Positions 10,677 to 20,136 of a stretch of DNA of 48,310 bases are shown here, piece after piece. The translations under genes were made by a program, and so were the position numbers. This stretch comes from Chondrus crispus. Its lineage: Eukaryota > Rhodophyta > Florideophyceae > Gigartinales > Gigartinaceae. The notes beneath the pieces are model-generated. The model worked only from the letters and a program-made list of their open reading frames with translations, was not told the DNA's origin and ran no database searches. The DNA lies in NCBI RefSeq assembly GCF_000350225.1, contig NW_005179372.1:1-48310 (forward strand). The letters are read 5' to 3'. The first letter of the stretch is position 1. Each line of letters starts with the position of its first letter.

Positions 10677-11934
10677 CAGGTCTCTCTTTCTCAGTGGCCT
10701 ACTGGAGCGGATTCCAATCCATGCAATATCCTTCGACAGGCCGTACAGGCTTTTGGAATGTATCAGGATCTGGTGTCCAAAACCTATTGGTATCCAAAGC
10801 TCCATGTTGATGGCCACAATGCTGTAGCTTTGTTCAACAGTGGGGAAGGCTTCGACTTCATTCTCAGACAGCAGGAAATGGCAAGTGTTTATGTGGATAC
10901 GTGTGACAAGCTCTGTGGCGTTTCAGAGGTCGCAAAAATGAAGCTAGACAAGCCGAATCTTCACAGACTAATCGAGCTTTATGCTCATTCTATACCAGCG
11001 ATGGGACACGTGCGACACTTCGCAGAGCTAGTTTTTGAATTCGCTCACCAGCCACTCAAACGTGGGGTGGCGAGATCCAATCGCCGGAATCCTCAGATCC
11101 AAACTGTGATGCACGCCTTAGCCGACGATTGGCAAGATAGGGTTTCCGCATTCGCGAGTCAACGGCGAGTCCTTTCCGTAAGAGACTTCGAGATTAATAT
11201 GAGGCATTTTATCAATAGTACGGTCCCGTCGTCGTCTTTACTAAAGCATGAATCTTTCACCGCGCCTAATCCTATGGATATACTTATCGAGCCCATTCTA
11301 AAAAAGTTGCTTGGCAGTAAGCCGACAGAAGGCTCCACCAAAGGCAAAATTACATGGTCCTTGTCGCTCTGTCAGCCTGTTTCAGAGCACCAAGTGAACT
11401 ATAGGTCTCTGCTGAACTCTTTGGTTCTGAATCTATGGCAACCGCGAGGTATTCTTTTTTTATGTCGCGAGACGTTTCAAGAAGATGATGAAAGTCGCCA
11501 CTTGTTCTCTTCGTTCCGCGCCTCACGATTTTTTGGAAAGGGGTGATGCTGTGCAGGCCATAATACACAAACGTAGGACTAATGACGCGCTTTTAAACCA
11601 GCCATCAGTTTATGAGATAAGTCAATCACAGGACGATTATCACGTTGCTGTTTTCGCTGTCGAAGAACTGCTGCTTTGGAAAGATACGTCCACGACTGGG
11701 CTGGAAGTAGAAAGTGGTCCGTTCGCTGTTGTACGAAGATGTACTCGGTTTGAGGGTGATACGCTCAAGGTCGCAAGTGACTCCCTGCCGCTCCTCTTAC
11801 ATCTCAATGACAGTGCCCGACGGGTGAGTTGGATACATGCTTGTTCAACATCGACTGAAATTGTGTCTTGTATGCTTAACGAAACTCTTGTTAAGCACAA
11901 TGAGAGTTTGCTCGGCGGCGGTCGATTCCATTAA
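10677..11934 (+). pseudogene. CACTA/Plavaka-like transposase, 3' part
   Basis: Frame 3 resumes exactly at the duplicated CAG codon and reads QVSLSQWPTGADSNPC onward to a stop at 11546. It contains the C-terminal transposase region with KLHRLIEL-like order (KPNLHRLIELYAHSIPAMGH, HFAELVFEFAHQPLKR), where the third catalytic acidic residue of this family is expected (ELVFE). A frameshift in the T6GGAAAGGGG run near 11530-11545 moves the reading to frame 1, which continues GDAVQAIIHKRRTND to the true stop at 11934. The frame before the Harbinger insertion is the same as here, so the two parts were once contiguous. Together they span about 1,300 codons. Confidence 0.68.
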
Positions 11935-12018
11935 ATAACGAAACAGATGGGTTATCCACCTCGCATGGGATGAAAAGCATGTAAACTGCAGCTCTACTTG
12001 CATTCTAGCATTCTAATT

Positions 12019-13642
12019 TTATTGAGAAGGCCCTATACCCCTCCCTAGCATTTCTTGCGTGATAGCCACTCGGAACTCGCCAACGACTTGTTTGCTGCAG
12101 ACAACGAGTGCAGGCCACGCCAATTCAAAATTGCCGAGAACTTCATTCCGGCCAGGAGCTGCCTTGGGCAGACGCCTAAAATTTTTTGTGGAGAGTCGAG
12201 ACCAGCGAAGCGAAAATGCATAATCAGTAGCAGAGTACATATCCTCATCTTCGCCTATCACAATACCTGACTCAGATATCGCATCATGCATCGACACACG
12301 GTTTCTCTCCAGTCTGCTCACATACACTGAATGGCGATAATCGAACCGCCTGTTCTCTCTCCGAAGTACATCGAAGGCTCCATTAGGGAGTGATTTATGG
12401 AGGCTTCCTGCCAGTCTAAAAATGAAAGGGTACTTTCCGTCTTCGTTCTCAGCTAAAGTACCTCCCAAAAGTCGCAATGCAGAGTCTTCAGCCAGCGCAG
12501 CCCCGTTGATCTTCCTACCCTTCGCCACTAGGGCAAGTAAATCTGATTGAACACCGAGCCGTATACATTGAGATACATCGTGCAAAGAATCAAACAAAAC
12601 TAGTGATTGTTGCAGACCCTGAGATGGAGACTGTGTTTCGCAAAAGTTTGGTTCAAACGTAGCACGAGGACAACGTGACCGAATTACCGTAGCAATCTTG
12701 GCAAAATCGGACAGGCTGCAGTTCGCATCAACACGAAGCAGAGACGTAAAGCACAAGCCAACAAAACGCCCATTGCCTCTCTTAACATCAAAAATAGCGC
12801 ATCGTGCGCGCAGGAATGAAAGAGGTTTATAACAGCGATGGACCATTTTGTGTCTCAAGTAGCTCAAACCACATTCAGCAATGCGGTCGCTTTCACTTTC
12901 ATTCTCAACTATTCGAGAATAAATTGCACTCTGCGCATGCGCGTGAGTGCACTCACAAGCCTCTGTAACTCGTTCACTTTAAGTTCCAAATTGGCAATTC
13001 TGGCACCAGTGTGCTGTATTGGGTATCTACATCCTCGGGATGTTTGGGAGGTGTCATGAATCACATGGAATTCCATGCGAACTAAATACGAACGAATCTT
13101 CCTTAAGGACGATTCGTTCGTATTGGGTGTAAAGTCGGGATCCGAGAGAAAACCTTCCTCGACTGTTTCGGAGACGGATTCGCAATCGCTCTCCGACGCG
13201 AGTGATTCCTTTGGCGGCTCCTCCATGCCTGACGGGCCATGTTCTCACACCCTTTGCCTATATGTGACAGCTTGCGTCCCATGAAACGAGCGCGCATTTT
13301 TGTTTCAACAATTCCGTGTCCCTCTTCGTAACATAAATAGCCTAAAACAGCGCCGTTGACAATCTCAATAGTCGTGACTCGAGCTTTCCACCATATCGTT
13401 TTCGATGTATTCTGACCCTTTCTGCGCCCTTTCCCAATACAAAAGTCGAGCAACCATTTAACCTCAATTTCTTCTCCGGTACTTACGGGTTTCATGATTG
13501 CAACCAGGCGGAGATGGAACCGGTAAACAGTGCGATGTCGCAAGGCACTGTATTCCACGCAGTAGAGCGATGCGATCAGGCGTAGTAAGCCCGGAGGGCC
13601 AATAATCAATTTCAGGAAGCACTGACGGAGGCTGAAACGCAA
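12019..13642 (-). pseudogene. Accessory gene of the CACTA-like element, unrecognised, frameshifted
   Basis: Three minus-strand frames follow in order: 13642-about 13230, 13226-12909, and 12867-12019, so at least two frameshifts. The first part holds a compact beta-rich segment (EEIEVKWLLDFC, TIWWKARVTTIEIV, GYLCYEEGHG, then RFMG) that resembles a Tudor/chromo-like barrel, though I cannot name a family. An acidic stretch and a heptad-like helix follow (LELKVNELQRLVSAL). The C-terminal 280 residues are globular and unrecognised. The gene converges on the transposase, with stops 85 bp apart, which is the expected place for the second ORF of a CACTA-type element. It could act in DNA binding or chromatin targeting, but that is inference from the barrel-like segment only. 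Confidence 0.45.
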
Positions 13643-14081
13643 TAAGAGTAATACTGGTGCTTACGGCCTGGCGAGGAAATCGCGAAGTGCCCTTGCTATG
13701 GTTGGATTAAAGTTTAGTTAGAATTGAGTTGGGAAAATCAGAAGTATTCCCGTATGCATTCTCCTGCGTGCGGGCATGCATTGTCATTGTTGCGATGGCA
13801 GAGCGCTTCCAGAACGAAAAATTAAAATGCAGGCATGATCACTACTGCGGAACGCTGCGGCAATAAGTTGTCATTGTACTTGACAAATGATGCGTGCAAG
13901 AGAACGATGTTCTCCATCTCATTTTTTAGAACACAGGAGCGCTGCCCAGCAATGAATAGGTAGATTGAGGCTAAGAAAGCCCGTTTCTGGACGAATATTT
14001 TCTCTCAAAATATGCGCTTAATAAAATGCCTGCTCCGGAATAATAATATTTATTGATTTCGGAGTAAGTGACCCCGTAGTG
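13643..14081. other. Probable right subterminal region and end of the CACTA-like element
   Basis: Non-coding. Read on the minus strand from 14081 it begins CACTACGGGGTCACTTACTC, a CACTA-type terminus. Just inside are inverted CTCCG-AAT blocks (CTCCGGAATAATAATA and TTTATTGATTTCGGAG) of the kind that serve as subterminal transposase sites. Directly outside, a copia RNase H frame starts at 14084. I could not find the matching left end upstream of 4690, so the left boundary is lost or diverged. Confidence 0.4.
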
Positions 14082-14083
14082 TG

Positions 14084-14548
14084 ATGAATGCATTTGTGGA
14101 CGCCGAGTGGGCTGGTTGCGCTACAACAAGAAATTCTACTCACGGCTACATGACACTTGTGAACGACGGCCCCATATCATGGAAAACACAATGCAAACTG
14201 TAGTTGCTTTGTCGGCAGAGTCAGATTACGTTGCTTTTTCAACATGTGCCAAGGACCTGACATGGATAAGACATCTTTACATTGAGCTTATGGAAAGGAG
14301 ACCATATCGTGAGACCATGCAACTTCTACCGACCACTATACCCATTGAAAACACTGCTGCACTGTCGCTTGCTCTAACGGATCAAGTTTCAGCCAAAAGA
14401 AAACATATAGGCGTGAAATATTATCACGTCCGAGAACTTATCAAAATGAATTAGCTTGAGCTCACATATTTGCTTTCAAAAGACCAGCTGGCAGACATCC
14501 TCACCCAACGAGTCGACTATGTTACATTTAGGCACTCGTCTGCTTTAT
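14084..14548 (+). pseudogene. Ty1/copia RNase H C-terminal fragment
   Basis: The frame from 14084 reads NAFVDAEWAG, STHGYMTLVNDGPISWKTQ, which matches the copia RNase H start (DADWAG, ST-GY, ISW-S-KQ). After a frameshift near 14190 it continues QTVVALSAESDYVAFSTCAK, LTWIRHLYIEL, PIENTAALSLALTDQVSAKR, KHIGVKYYHVRELI and finally LSKDQLADILTQ, the conserved copia terminus. A stop at 14452 and the frameshift make it dead. RT, integrase and the rest of pol are absent here. The upstream boundary coincides with the putative CACTA terminus, so the CACTA-like element probably inserted into this older copia copy. Confidence 0.75.
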
Positions 14549-14888
14549 TTTGGACTATTACGTCCACCAAGAACTGCATCGGAAATTGGCAAAATTAAAT
14601 CTGAGTCGCTCGAATGGGATTTGCGAAACCCCTGTCTTGATCTGCAAAAAGACAGCTCCATTAGTTCGTCCTCAAAGACGTCTTTCTGCCGATGCAGCAA
14701 CCCCCACCAGGTTCCCCGGATATTAAACATCAGCCAGGCACGACGCAGGAACCCTTCTAGCGCAAAAAGAATCCCCTCAATTACCGAAGCCATCAAGAGA
14801 CGGATTGCCAGGGAAACCAGTGCAAAACTTGCATTGCTGTCACAAAAAGGAGAGAAAGGTAAAAGTACGTACCGTTTGTTTAACCGTC
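14549..14888. other. Copia 3' flank, no supported gene
   Basis: A + strand frame (14456-14893) stays open and Ser/Lys/Arg-rich, but shows no recognisable motif after the copia RNase H end. It probably represents copia 3' sequence or unrelated flank. Confidence 0.35.
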
Positions 14889-15548
14889 TGTAGCATAACT
14901 CGTCTCCGCCCTTGGTTGGGTGAGAGGCGGAGGTTTCGCCGAGGGACCACGCGACGCGGACGCCCTGCGCGCGAATTAAACCGGCACGGACGAGCCCGTG
15001 AAAAGGGAGTGGTACACCTGGCCGGTTACGCGCAGTCGCTCCGTGGCGCGTAAACGGAGGAGATCGGTCACGGGTTTGAATCTAGCGCCGGTAAAACTAC
15101 CGAACGGTCGTAGATTATGTGCAAAAGTGACGGGGGCGAGCTTGCCCCAGTTTACTGTTGGGGACAGGGGTCAGGTCCTAACCCCTCAGAGAGACGCCTC
15201 GGAGACCAGTCCCAGTACAGTACCTGCCGCGTAGTGCGTGCCGGGTACAATACACAATTAAAAATCTAGCGCCAGAATTACTAACTACCGCGCAGATGCG
15301 GCCACTACACGTGTGCGCTACTATACATGCATAAAAGCTACCAACTCCCGCATGGACCACACGTGTGGTACTGTACACGCGTACTAGCCGTAGACTACCG
15401 CACGGAAGACACGTGTGCTACGGTACATGTACGCCACACCACGACCGATCGGTACACGTGCTCCCTACACGTGGGCATGCCCGCCGACGTGTACACCATA
15501 CCGGCCACCAGATTCATAACCTCCGCGCGCGTCGGTCGTTATACTACA
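14889..15548 (+). mobile_element. LTR (TGTAGCATAAC...TTATACTACA), probably a 5' LTR of a truncated element
   Basis: This 660-bp block has the TGTAG/CTACA ends, ACACGTGT-type palindromes and a TATA-like GCATAAAAGC (15330-15339) of the chromovirus LTR class, but the body diverges from the 671-bp LTRs. The 5-bp flanks (CCGTC left, CGTTC right) do not match, so it is not a clean solo LTR. A tRNA-like segment follows at 15571, where the primer-binding region of a 5' LTR would lie. The downstream interior has been lost and replaced by copia-like sequence. Confidence 0.6.
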
Positions 15549-15570
15549 CGTTCAACCGATGCGAGGCATG

Positions 15571-15613
15571 GGGAACTACTAGTTCCCTCTAAGAGACGCG
15601 AGTTCGAATCTCG
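15571..15613 (+). other. tRNA 3'-half-like sequence downstream of an LTR
   Basis: Three parts lie in tRNA order. First comes a 5-bp stem with a 7-nt loop, GGGAA-CTACTAG-TTCCC, with T at loop position 2 and A at position 6, as in an anticodon arm. An 11-nt variable segment follows, then a T-arm-like CGAG-TTCGAAT-CTCG that also matches a pol III B box. No matching acceptor or D arm is found, so it is not a complete tRNA gene. Confidence 0.4.
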
Positions 15614-15647
15614 GCAAGTGAAGTGGTATGTCGACGTTGAGGAGGGG

Positions 15648-15722
15648 TGTGAGAATTCTCTAGTGTGCAACGTCGAGAAGGTCCTCTTGAATGGTGCAAC
15701 GTCGAGAAACCCCTCTTGAATG
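15648..15722 (+). repeat. Copia-like 3' LTR start with two 29-bp tandem units
   Basis: TTGAGGAGGGG followed by TGTGAGAATTC at 15648 resembles a copia polypurine tract followed by the 3' LTR start. Two 29-bp copies of GTGCAACGTCGAGAA...CTCTTGAATG follow at 15665-15693 and 15694-15722 and could be U3 repeats. The LTR end is not identified. Confidence 0.4.
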
Positions 15723-16287
15723 GACTGTATATTTGTTAGCCTAGCTCACGGTGCTGAACATTCTGTCCTTATCGGCTATTCACCCCCCTTCGATTAAAGA
15801 GACAGCGGCGTACAGTAATGAGAACCGATCGAGGAAGATCCGTCTTGCAGAGGCGACAACGAGATCACTATTATTCTTTTAATATCGCATCCGCCACAAG
15901 ACGCAGATATACGATATCGCCTGGCGCACAAGACGGTAATATTCAATATCAGGCTACATGAACGGCAAACAGTGTCAAAAGGAAACTTCCTTTCTTTCTT
16001 CTCTAGCGATAATGATGGGCCACATTATTAGTGAATTGACCGGAGGGTGTGGGAAACCCCGTTTCTCCGAGAGAGGCAACGGAAGCAACCTCATTGAGGT
16101 ACAGTACGAGTTATCGTGGAGAGTACGAATTATTTTAGCACAAAACAGATGCTTGAATAAAAATTCGATTATTCCTAGTAAGCTTGAACTTATTTTAAAC
16201 TTAAGTTAGAACTTGACCTGCCGAGGGAAACTGCACATAAGAAAACACTGCGCCTGTCTGAAAAAGCGGTGACATGTTTACTGAGAT
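15723..16287. other. Intergenic or decayed repeat, nothing recognisable
   Basis: No ORF with a recognisable domain. It probably contains the rest of the copia-like LTR that starts at 15648. An 83-codon ORF (15958-16209) has no feature supporting it as a gene. Confidence 0.4.
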
Positions 16288-17201
16288 TTAGACATTTTCA
16301 AACTGCGAAGAGTTACTCTGCACAGCGTAGTCCCCAGCAAGAGCCTTCAAACGAATATAGACTGCACCCATGGCGTCGTAACGCCATCCTAGTGCGCATT
16401 CGCCGACTATGTGGGTTTGCACAGCGAATGGGAGGGAGAGTTTTGTAACCGATTGAACTGTATCAAGGCTATGTCCCCTCACCCTTTTTAAAGCCTGCTC
16501 AAACTCCAGTTTTTCGGGATGGTAATCAGACATAAGATCTTCATGATCTTCTGGTGAGGCGGTCAATTTTCTTTGTAACAATCCACAGAACTGATGGGAA
16601 CAGGCCCAGTAATGGTGAGCTCCAAAATTTAACCGCCATCTAGCACACGCACTGCAAATCCTGTGTCACTAACACCTGATGGCAGATTGATACATACAGT
16701 AAGCCTTTTTGTCATAGTTTTGGGCCCGGACCACTCAGCAAGGAGTGTCAGAGGCATGAAGCTTTCTGAGCTACATGGAATGATTTCATTCCCCTCCTCT
16801 GACAAATTCTCGCCAATGGCTGTTTCGTCGTAGTCCTCTTCAGTTCAACGCCTCTTACTGGCTGCGCCAGGATCAAACGCCGGCAACGTCCATTTGTGGT
16901 TCAAATCTGCATCATCTCCGGTGATTGACGCTATGATCCAAAAAACGTAGACCAGGCTCGGAAGGAAAGAGATGAAACGGAAGCAATCCAAAAACATATG
17001 TAAAAAAGATAGCAATGTACCTGCGGTAGAAATCTCCTTTTTCATGCGATTATAAAATGCACGGAAATTTGTCAGGGAAACTTTTTGAAACTCCGGGGCA
17101 GACGAGTGCACCGCCTTTGCCTTTTTCGTGCCATTAATTTTTCCACTACGAAATTTAGCGAGAAGCTGCATGCCAGCCTTTGAGCTGCGAGTCAGCTGCA
17201 T
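16288..17201 (-). pseudogene. Unrecognised broken gene with a probable 90-bp intron
   Basis: On the minus strand an ATG at 17201 (MQLTRSSKAGMQLLAKF) opens a basic protein. Reading continues to a TGA near 16845, then in frame (TEEDYDETAIGENLSEEGNE, LTVCINLPSGVSDTG) to a TAA in VLDGG-stop-ILELTITGPVP, and after a frameshift resumes KLTASPEDHEDLMSDYHPEK to the stop at 16288. The region 17020-16931 starts GTACAT after codon GCA-G and ends CATAG. Removing it joins ISTA to ASITGDDADLNHKW and deletes an incongruous hydrophobic stretch, so it is probably an intron of 90 bp (phase-neutral). I recognise no family. The TGF-V-VLDGG-L-I-WP style is typical of uncharacterised transposon-linked proteins. 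Function unknown. Confidence 0.45.
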
Positions 17202-17731
17202 TTTCCGTCCTTCTCCGCAATAGAGCAAAAGTATGGGACCGAGTGTGTGTTCCGTCCCGGTTTCGTGCGCGACGGATTTTTAATTTCGCGCAACGGCCCC
17301 ATTTGCAATGCAAATTCGGAACAGGCTGTGCCAATGGAACCCCACACCCCGAAAATTACAGTAAAATATTACCTTTTGGGCATCAGATCTAGTGTGAAAA
17401 ATCAATTGGATCGTATGCCAGTGCCTGCCCGATAATAGAGCAGACCGACAGGAATCTACGTGGATGCATTATACTGTTACGTTATGACAGCATTGCCATC
17501 GCTAACAATACCTGTGAGGTTATCCAAAATCACTATTCTGAATATTAAAAATTCGGTAACATCAATCGCACAAAAAAAGATACTGTAAAGTACAGCCGAA
17601 AGTGCGCCTGCTTAATTTTTAAATAATCCAAAACTTTTCCTGAACGTTAACGAACTAATCCATCTGAAATTGTGGTATGGTGACTATCTCTATCGATCTC
17701 CAAAGGGCGAACCTGAACATATTGGGTGCTC
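17202..17731. other. Intergenic, nothing recognisable
   Basis: An AT-rich stretch with short ORFs only. No repeats or structured elements noticed apart from the array starting at 17732. Confidence 0.4.
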
Positions 17732-17769
17732 TGAGTGCCAGTTTTGAGTGCCAGTTTTGAGTGCCAGTT
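17732..17769 (+). repeat. 13-bp tandem repeat, three copies
   Basis: TGAGTGCCAGTTT is repeated at 17732, 17745 and 17758, the last copy diverging at its end (TTG). Confidence 0.8.
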
Positions 17770-17856
17770 GCGTCCTGGTGCCTGGGAAGTCCGCTTCGCT
17801 TGAAGCCAACCAGATTTGTAAAAGCGTAAAGTATTGACATTGCAAAAAAAGAATTA

Positions 17857-19343
17857 CAGTGGTGGCAAAAACTATAGGACATTCGGGCTTCTTGGGTCCA
17901 ATGGGTCCAATTTTTAAGTAAACATGACATGCATTGCTGTGTATCTGGCACGTGCCGCTCTGAGTAAGAATATCAAAAGAGAATAGGAAACGGGCAAGCA
18001 GTTACCAAGATATCCACCTTTACGCAAAAAACACCTGGCAAAAACTATAGGTACACATTTGTGCGAACGTTTATTGTGAGTAAGAAAGAAAAGATAAGGG
18101 AGGTCTCAGTAGTCTATCTTCTTTCCCTCGGCAAGCACGACCTCTACACACCGTTCCTGCATAGATTTCACCAACGCATCCAGTGTCTCATTGTTGATCT
18201 CATCCCAGGCATCTCGAATACATTCTGACAGAGAATCCACGTCGTTAAACTGCCTCTGATGCGAATAAACACTTCTAAACAAGATACCCCACAAGTTTTC
18301 GATAGGGTCGAGATCAGGCGAATACGGCGGCCACTCTAAAACAGAGATAAAGTTGTCAAAAAGCCATCTCTTAGGCACTCTAGCACGGTGGCAAGGAGCA
18401 CAGTCCTGCATAAAAACCCAGGAAAGAGGAAGGTCTTCAGCGAATGGCAGCAACGTATCTTTTCAAGTCTTGACGTACTTCTTTTCATCTTGCTTCCCCT
18501 CCAGAAATACCAGCGGGGACTGGGAAGTGCCAGCCAAACAGGCCCAAACCATAACGCTCGCTCCACCACTGTGCGTTTTCGAGAACCACTCCTTCCGCTT
18601 TCTTAAATCATGCCACTTATACTCTAACCCGTCTGGTCCGTCGAGATGAAACTTCTTCTTGTCGGACCAGACCACTGAGTTCCACTTTCGCTCGTTCCAA
18701 GTCATGCGTTCAGTTGCCCACTTCACTCTCAGTTTTTCATGATGTTCCTTCATAGCAGGCGTTCTTGCGATGCGTTTGTAACGCAAACAAGCCGTCTCTT
18801 GAAGCAATTGACGGACACGGCGGGGCTTGACGGACAACTGCAGGGCCTCCACAATTCCTGAGGAGCCAAGTAAGCCTTTTGAAGCTTCGCCAATGATACG
18901 CCGCTTGTTCGCGTCCGTCATTTTCCGGGGCCTTCCGCTTTTGTTTTTCTGATTGTAGCCGTTTTCATCTCGAAGAAAGGATGTAACTACGTTCCTTGAG
19001 AGTCCTAGCTCATCTGCAATGTGAGGAACATTCCAACAGTTTGATTTGTGCGCTAGAATTTGACTTTTCTCGAAATCAAACAAGCGCGACTTGCGAGGCA
19101 TTTTAGAGTGTGACGAAGGCGCTCTACGTCGCTTTTTGCGCTTCTCTACAGCTTTATGTATTCCTAAGGTATGGCTTGTCAAAGTTTGGCGCGCATCAGA
19201 ACAGTACTTCGCGCGCTTTTGGAGTTCGCACAAATGTGTACCTATAGTTTTTGCCAGGTGTTTTTCGCGTAAAGGAGGATATCGTGGAAACTGCTTGCCC
19301 ATTTTCTATTCTGTTTTTGATATTCTTACTCAGAGCGGCATGT
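17857..19343 (-). mobile_element. Tc1/mariner element with IR/DR ends, right terminus missing
   Basis: The left end starts CAGTGGTGGCAAAAACTATA directly after a TA (17855-17856), the Tc1-type junction. A second direct copy of GGCAAAAACTATAGG lies 172 bp inside (18033-18056), giving an inverted-repeat/direct-repeat end. On the right, the inverted copy of the inner repeat (19236-19259) and of the long TIR arm extends to about 19343 (GAGCGGCATG against GTGCCGCTC at left). Homology then stops, and the outer about 95 bp with the right terminal repeat are absent. The element carries one transposase gene on the minus strand. Confidence 0.82.
18106..19101 (-). pseudogene. Tc1/mariner DD34E transposase with a single in-frame TGA
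   Basis: The minus-strand frame from ATG 19101 (MPRKSRLFDFEKSQILAH) to the stop at 18106 is 331 residues, the normal length for Tc1-type transposases, with one TGA at 18463-18465. The N-terminal paired-like double helix-turn-helix includes PHIADELGLSRNVVTSFL and the GRPRKMT hook. Catalytic motifs are VVWSDKKKFHLDG (Asp), VFMQDCAPCHRA (Asp; family consensus QDNAPCHRA, so Asn is Cys here) and SPDLDPIENLWG (Glu), with 34 residues between second Asp and Glu. It would cut at the inner and outer repeats and insert at TA. The stop and the missing right end make this copy non-autonomous. An upstream in-frame extension to 19302 crosses the TIR and is unlikely to be translated. Confidence 0.88.
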
Positions 19344-19377
19344 ATATGAACGCTGCAAATTAGGGCTCATTTCGGGT

Positions 19378-19458
19378 TTAAAGTACTGCTACCGAATACT
19401 CGGTTTTCCTGCAAAGTCTGCACTTTGCAGGAAAACCGAGTATTCGGTACTTTTAAAG
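19378..19458. repeat. Foldback with perfect 26-bp arms
   Basis: Arms ACCGAATACTCGGTTTTCCT(GCAAAG) at 19391-19416 and their exact reverse complement at 19423-19448 are separated by the hexamer TCTGCA. Beyond the perfect arms, TTTAAAGT on the left and ACTTTTAAAG on the right extend the pairing with a small bulge. No ORF overlaps it. It may be a tiny MITE or a hairpin RNA locus. Confidence 0.85.
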
Positions 19459-20136
19459 ATGTCTTGATTCTTCATTTTTTAAGAAAATCTTTTATACTTA
19501 GCGAACCAGAACGCACGATAAACCGCAGACCACACCAATGCTGTCTTCTCGAAATGAAAATATAGTTTGAGGTTGTGACAGGCACATCCATTGGTTGCAG
19601 AAACCAAGTGTTTAGTTCAGTTTGGTTTTGGATCCGATTAAATGCTGACGGCTTTCGCCTTTTTGCGTCTGATTCCGTGAAAATTTTCGAAACTTTTCCA
19701 TCTCTTGTGCACAGCAAAATTGAAAGGGTTAGAAGAATTTTCATTCGTTCCGCCAATGTATATACGCGTTTTTTGTATGCATTTACGGTTGGCGCTCACG
19801 TGATAGATGCTGTCTGCACCAGTACTAATTCCGGTATAATAAATTACGTGTACTGATTGAAAGCCAGAAACGCGACGTACGGAACGTCTTGATTTGTCTT
19901 CCATTCAGGTTGAGGGCACGACTAGACACTCGGCCGTGACGATTACAGTGTGTTTACGGATTATCTCAAAATAACTTGATTACTTCGTAAACTGTTACTG
20001 TCTGTTCATGTGAGCTCTCGAGGTTTTGCTCTCTCCAAGCACTACATTGGTAACGGAAGTTTATAAAATGGTGAATTGACAAACGGGAATTCTAACCGTA
20101 TGACACCGCTTCCCGTAGAGATGACATCCTCAATCA
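19459..20136. other. Intergenic, no supported gene
   Basis: Two opposed ORFs of about 93 codons overlap here (19472-19756 minus, 19575-19856 plus). Neither shows a motif or clear coding character. Confidence 0.4.
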
